From Acidobacteriota bacterium (GTDB lineage Bacteria > Acidobacteriota > Terriglobia > UBA7540): 7,364 nt of DNA. Made by a program: the position numbers and the translations under genes. Location of the stretch: NCBI GenBank assembly GCA_021827245.1, contig JAKAWN010000344.1:1-7364 (forward strand). The letters run 5' to 3'. How positions within the stretch are numbered: position 1 is the stretch's first letter; the number at the start of each line of letters is the position of its first letter. Positions 5,677-7,364 of the stretch are shown here, piece after piece. Below the pieces are notes generated by a model, which searched no databases, was not told the DNA's origin, and saw nothing but the letters and a program-made list of their open reading frames with translations.

Positions 5677-5745
5677 ATGCGTGCGCGGGCATTTATGCCC
5701 TTAATAAGCCGATTTGATTGGTTCCATCCACTCATTTTCCTATAA
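5677..5745 (+). CDS. Possible 22-residue leader peptide upstream of glnD
   Basis: ATG5677 is preceded by AGGAGG (5664-5669) with a 7-base spacer, the best Shine-Dalgarno placement on the plus strand of this window. The short frame encodes a basic start (MRARAF) and a hydrophobic, aromatic end (WFHPLIFL), then TAA at 5743-5745. It is in the same frame as glnD, separated by that TAA and a TAG at 5749, and ends 9 bases before the glnD ATG. It could be a translated leader coupling glnD to upstream transcription, or a chance ORF. It overlaps the candidate glnD -10 box, so a transcript from that promoter would not include it. No family is recognised. Confidence 0.3.
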   Translation: MRARAFMPLISRFDWFHPLIFL

Positions 5746-5746
5746 T
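5718..5746 (+). promoter_or_regulatory. Candidate glnD promoter with consensus -10
   Basis: TATAAT (5741-5746, perfect) is preceded after 17 bases by TTGGTT (5718-5723, 3 of 6 matches). The predicted start, at about 5752-5754, is within a few bases of ATG5755, so the mRNA would be leaderless or nearly so. The weak -35 lowers confidence. The rest of the gap 5622-5717 holds the leader-peptide candidate and one short hairpin. Confidence 0.55.
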
Positions 5747-5754
5747 GTTAGTTA

Positions 5755-7364
5755 ATGCCAACGGCTCCTCTTAGGACGTCTCTGCAGGACCTCTGCTCCC
5801 AGGAATTCGACCGTATCCGCGCCGCCTTTGAGACTTCTGGGGATGGAAGGTCCGCCGCACTCGCGCGCGCCCGGGTGGTCGATCGGGTTATCCAGGAACT
5901 CTACAGCGCCCATATTGCCCCGCGGGCGGAAAGTGAGAACGACCTGTGCGTTGTTGCGCTGGGAGGCTATGGACGGCAGGAACTCTTCCCCCATTCAGAT
6001 GTCGACCTGCTGTTCCTGTCCGGCAGGAACTCGATGCTGGCGGGCTATCGCGAGCCCATTGGCCAATTCGTACGCTCCCTCTGGGATCTGCACCTGCGGG
6101 CATCCCAGACATGCAGGTCCCTGGAAGATTGCAGCATTCTCCACCGGGACAATCTGGAATTCAATGTCGGGCTGGTTGATCTGCGTTACGTTGCGGGCTC
6201 GGCCAGCCTGTTTTCCGAACTTCGAGAGGCTCGCATCCCACGCCTGCTAGGCAAGGAAGGAAAAACTCTGCTGAGCGATCTGATTGAGATGACTCGCCAG
6301 CGTCACCACAAGCACTGGGACACGATTTTCCACCTTGAGCCGAACATCAAAGAAGTCCCAGGAGGCTTCCGGGATTTTCATGTTGCCCGCTGGCTCAGCA
6401 TCATTTCCCAGCTTGAGTCCAACGGAAGCTGGCAGACTCCGGATGGCCTTTTCCCTCCGCGGTTCAGGGATGCCGCCGATCAATCATTCCAATTCCTTGC
6501 CGCGGTCCGCTGCTTTCTGCACTATCACCAGGAACGCGATGATAATCGCCTGAGTTATGAATTGCAGGAAAAGGCTGCCGATCGAGGGATTGGGGTCCGC
6601 ATCGGGCAGGAAGTTCCCGCGGCTGACTGGATGCGGGTGTATTTTCGCCATGCGCGCACTGTCAAGCGGCTGGCCGGTGAGATCATGGAAGAAGTCCACC
6701 CGGGGCGGTTGGCGCTTTATGACCTGTACCGGGACTGGAGATCCCGCGTCTCAAACCTCGACTTCTCCGCCGTGCGGGGTAAGATCTTCCTCAAGTTGCC
6801 CGCCGCCGCGCGCGACGTCGGGTATCTGATGCGGTTGTTTGAATTCATCGCGCGGCATGGGCTGGAACTGAGCACCGACGCGGAGCGGTGGGTGGAGCAT
6901 GCGCTGTCCGATGGGCTTGGCAGGGCTGAGAATTGCCCGGATTTCTGGCAGCATTTTTCCCGAATTCTTTCGTTGCCGCACAGCATTGAAGCGCTCAGGA
7001 CGATGCACAGACTAGGCTGGCTTGAGGAATTCTTCCCTGAACTTCGGGCCATCGAAGCTCTGGTCATCCGGGACTTTTATCATCGCTACACCGTCGACGA
7101 GCACTCCCTTTTGACCATCCAGAACCTTTTCGCCCTGCGCAGCGCCGAAGGTGAGTGGGATCGGAAGTTTGCGGAAATCCTTTCAGAACTCGAGGAACCG
7201 CACCTTCTGGCTTTCTCGCTTCTTTTTCACGATGTCGGCAAAGGGATGGCAGTCGCGAATCATATCGAGGGTAGCTTGCAGGCTGTCGAACAGGTCTTTA
7301 GCCGCGTCCGCGTTCCGCAAGAGGATCGTCAAACGATCCGCTTCCTCATTCGCAACCACCTCGA
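5755..7364 (+). CDS. glnD: Bifunctional PII uridylyltransferase/uridylyl-removing enzyme GlnD (partial, C-terminus beyond the window)
   Basis: GlnD senses glutamine and uridylylates or deuridylylates PII proteins (GlnB/GlnK), setting nitrogen assimilation in the cytoplasm. The 536 codons present cover the catalytic regions. The nucleotidyltransferase domain has GGYGRQELFPHSDVDLLFL (residues 70-88) with Gly70-Gly71 and Asp82/Asp84 as metal and nucleotide residues. The linker/regulatory region has LEPNIKEVPGGFRDFH (194-209), a GlnD signature. The HD domain has YHRYTVDEHSL (442-452) and FHDVGKG (491-497, His492-Asp493), the uridylyl-removing site. The usual C-terminal ACT domains (full proteins are about 850-950 residues) lie off the edge. 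No frameshift is seen, and all key residues are present. ATG5755 is the earliest possible start because TAG5749 lies in frame just upstream. It has no Shine-Dalgarno, consistent with leaderless initiation from the adjacent TATAAT. No neighbour in view shares its pathway. Confidence 0.96.
   Translation, partial: MPTAPLRTSLQDLCSQEFDRIRAAFETSGDGRSAALARARVVDRVIQELYSAHIAPRAESENDLCVVALGGYGRQELFPHSDVDLLFLSGRNSMLAGYREPIGQFVRSLWDLHLRASQTCRSLEDCSILHRDNLEFNVGLVDLRYVAGSASLFSELREARIPRLLGKEGKTLLSDLIEMTRQRHHKHWDTIFHLEPNIKEVPGGFRDFHVARWLSIISQLESNGSWQTPDGLFPPRFRDAADQSFQFLAAVRCFLHYHQERDDNRLSYELQEKAADRGIGVRIGQEVPAADWMRVYFRHARTVKRLAGEIMEEVHPGRLALYDLYRDWRSRVSNLDFSAVRGKIFLKLPAAARDVGYLMRLFEFIARHGLELSTDAERWVEHALSDGLGRAENCPDFWQHFSRILSLPHSIEALRTMHRLGWLEEFFPELRAIEALVIRDFYHRYTVDEHSLLTIQNLFALRSAEGEWDRKFAEILSELEEPHLLAFSLLFHDVGKGMAVANHIEGSLQAVEQVFSRVRVPQEDRQTIRFLIRNHL

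Noticed and set aside
5687..5700. Hairpin GGGCA-TTTA-TGCCC as a terminator before glnD
   Set aside because: Only a 5-bp stem, and the following bases are TTAATAAG rather than a run of T; too weak to call.
5828..6250. Plus-strand open frame (140 codons) inside glnD in another frame
   Set aside because: The glnD frame here carries the catalytic GGYGR/SDxD motifs; the alternative is a Cys/Pro/Arg-rich shadow.

Overview
The window is about 7.4 kb of bacterial chromosome with moderately high GC, from a Gram-negative-type organism. Evidence for that lineage is a Tat translocase with an acidic-tailed TatA/B protein, a secreted AMIN-domain protein with a PilP-like end, a bifunctional GlnD, and a PAS hybrid histidine kinase. 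The gene style resembles Acidobacteriota or related soil lineages. That is an impression from protein style, not a placement, because no rRNA or marker set is present.

Layout, left to right. At 1-924 (minus strand) lies a tat operon: a TatA/TatB-family gene followed by tatC, which runs off the left edge. A divergent promoter region (about 925-1156) separates it from a plus-strand gene (1157-2488) for an exported protein with two AMIN domains and a PilP-like C-terminus. Convergent to that gene, at 2550-3128 on the minus strand, is a thioredoxin-fold protein with a CNHC site, a strong ribosome binding site and a plausible promoter. A 202-base intergenic region follows. Next comes a cytoplasmic hybrid histidine kinase (PAS-HisKA-HATPase-REC) ending at 5145.

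The most unusual stretch is 5146-5754. Directly after the kinase lies a dead GGDEF (diguanylate cyclase) domain that lacks its N-terminal part and has a ruined signature (GGGQF). It is cut in two by a small non-coding element at 5340-5467 with perfect 20-bp terminal inverted repeats. Removing the element plus one TTAA (124 nt) restores a continuous GGDEF reading frame, so the empty site can be reconstructed from this sequence alone. The element holds a second, imperfect inverted repeat whose arms are themselves hairpins.

From 5755 to the right edge is the N-terminal 536 codons of glnD, encoding the PII uridylyltransferase/uridylyl-removing enzyme. A consensus -10 box sits only 8 bases before its ATG, implying a leaderless or nearly leaderless mRNA. 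A 22-codon ORF with an excellent Shine-Dalgarno lies just upstream in the same frame.

Functionally the window holds general cell machinery (protein export, envelope, redox, nitrogen signalling) rather than one pathway. The kinase plus GGDEF remnant points to a former two-component/c-di-GMP module that has decayed. I saw no CRISPR array, tRNA, rRNA or intact transposase. The best candidate for something undescribed is the TTAA-flanked mini-element.
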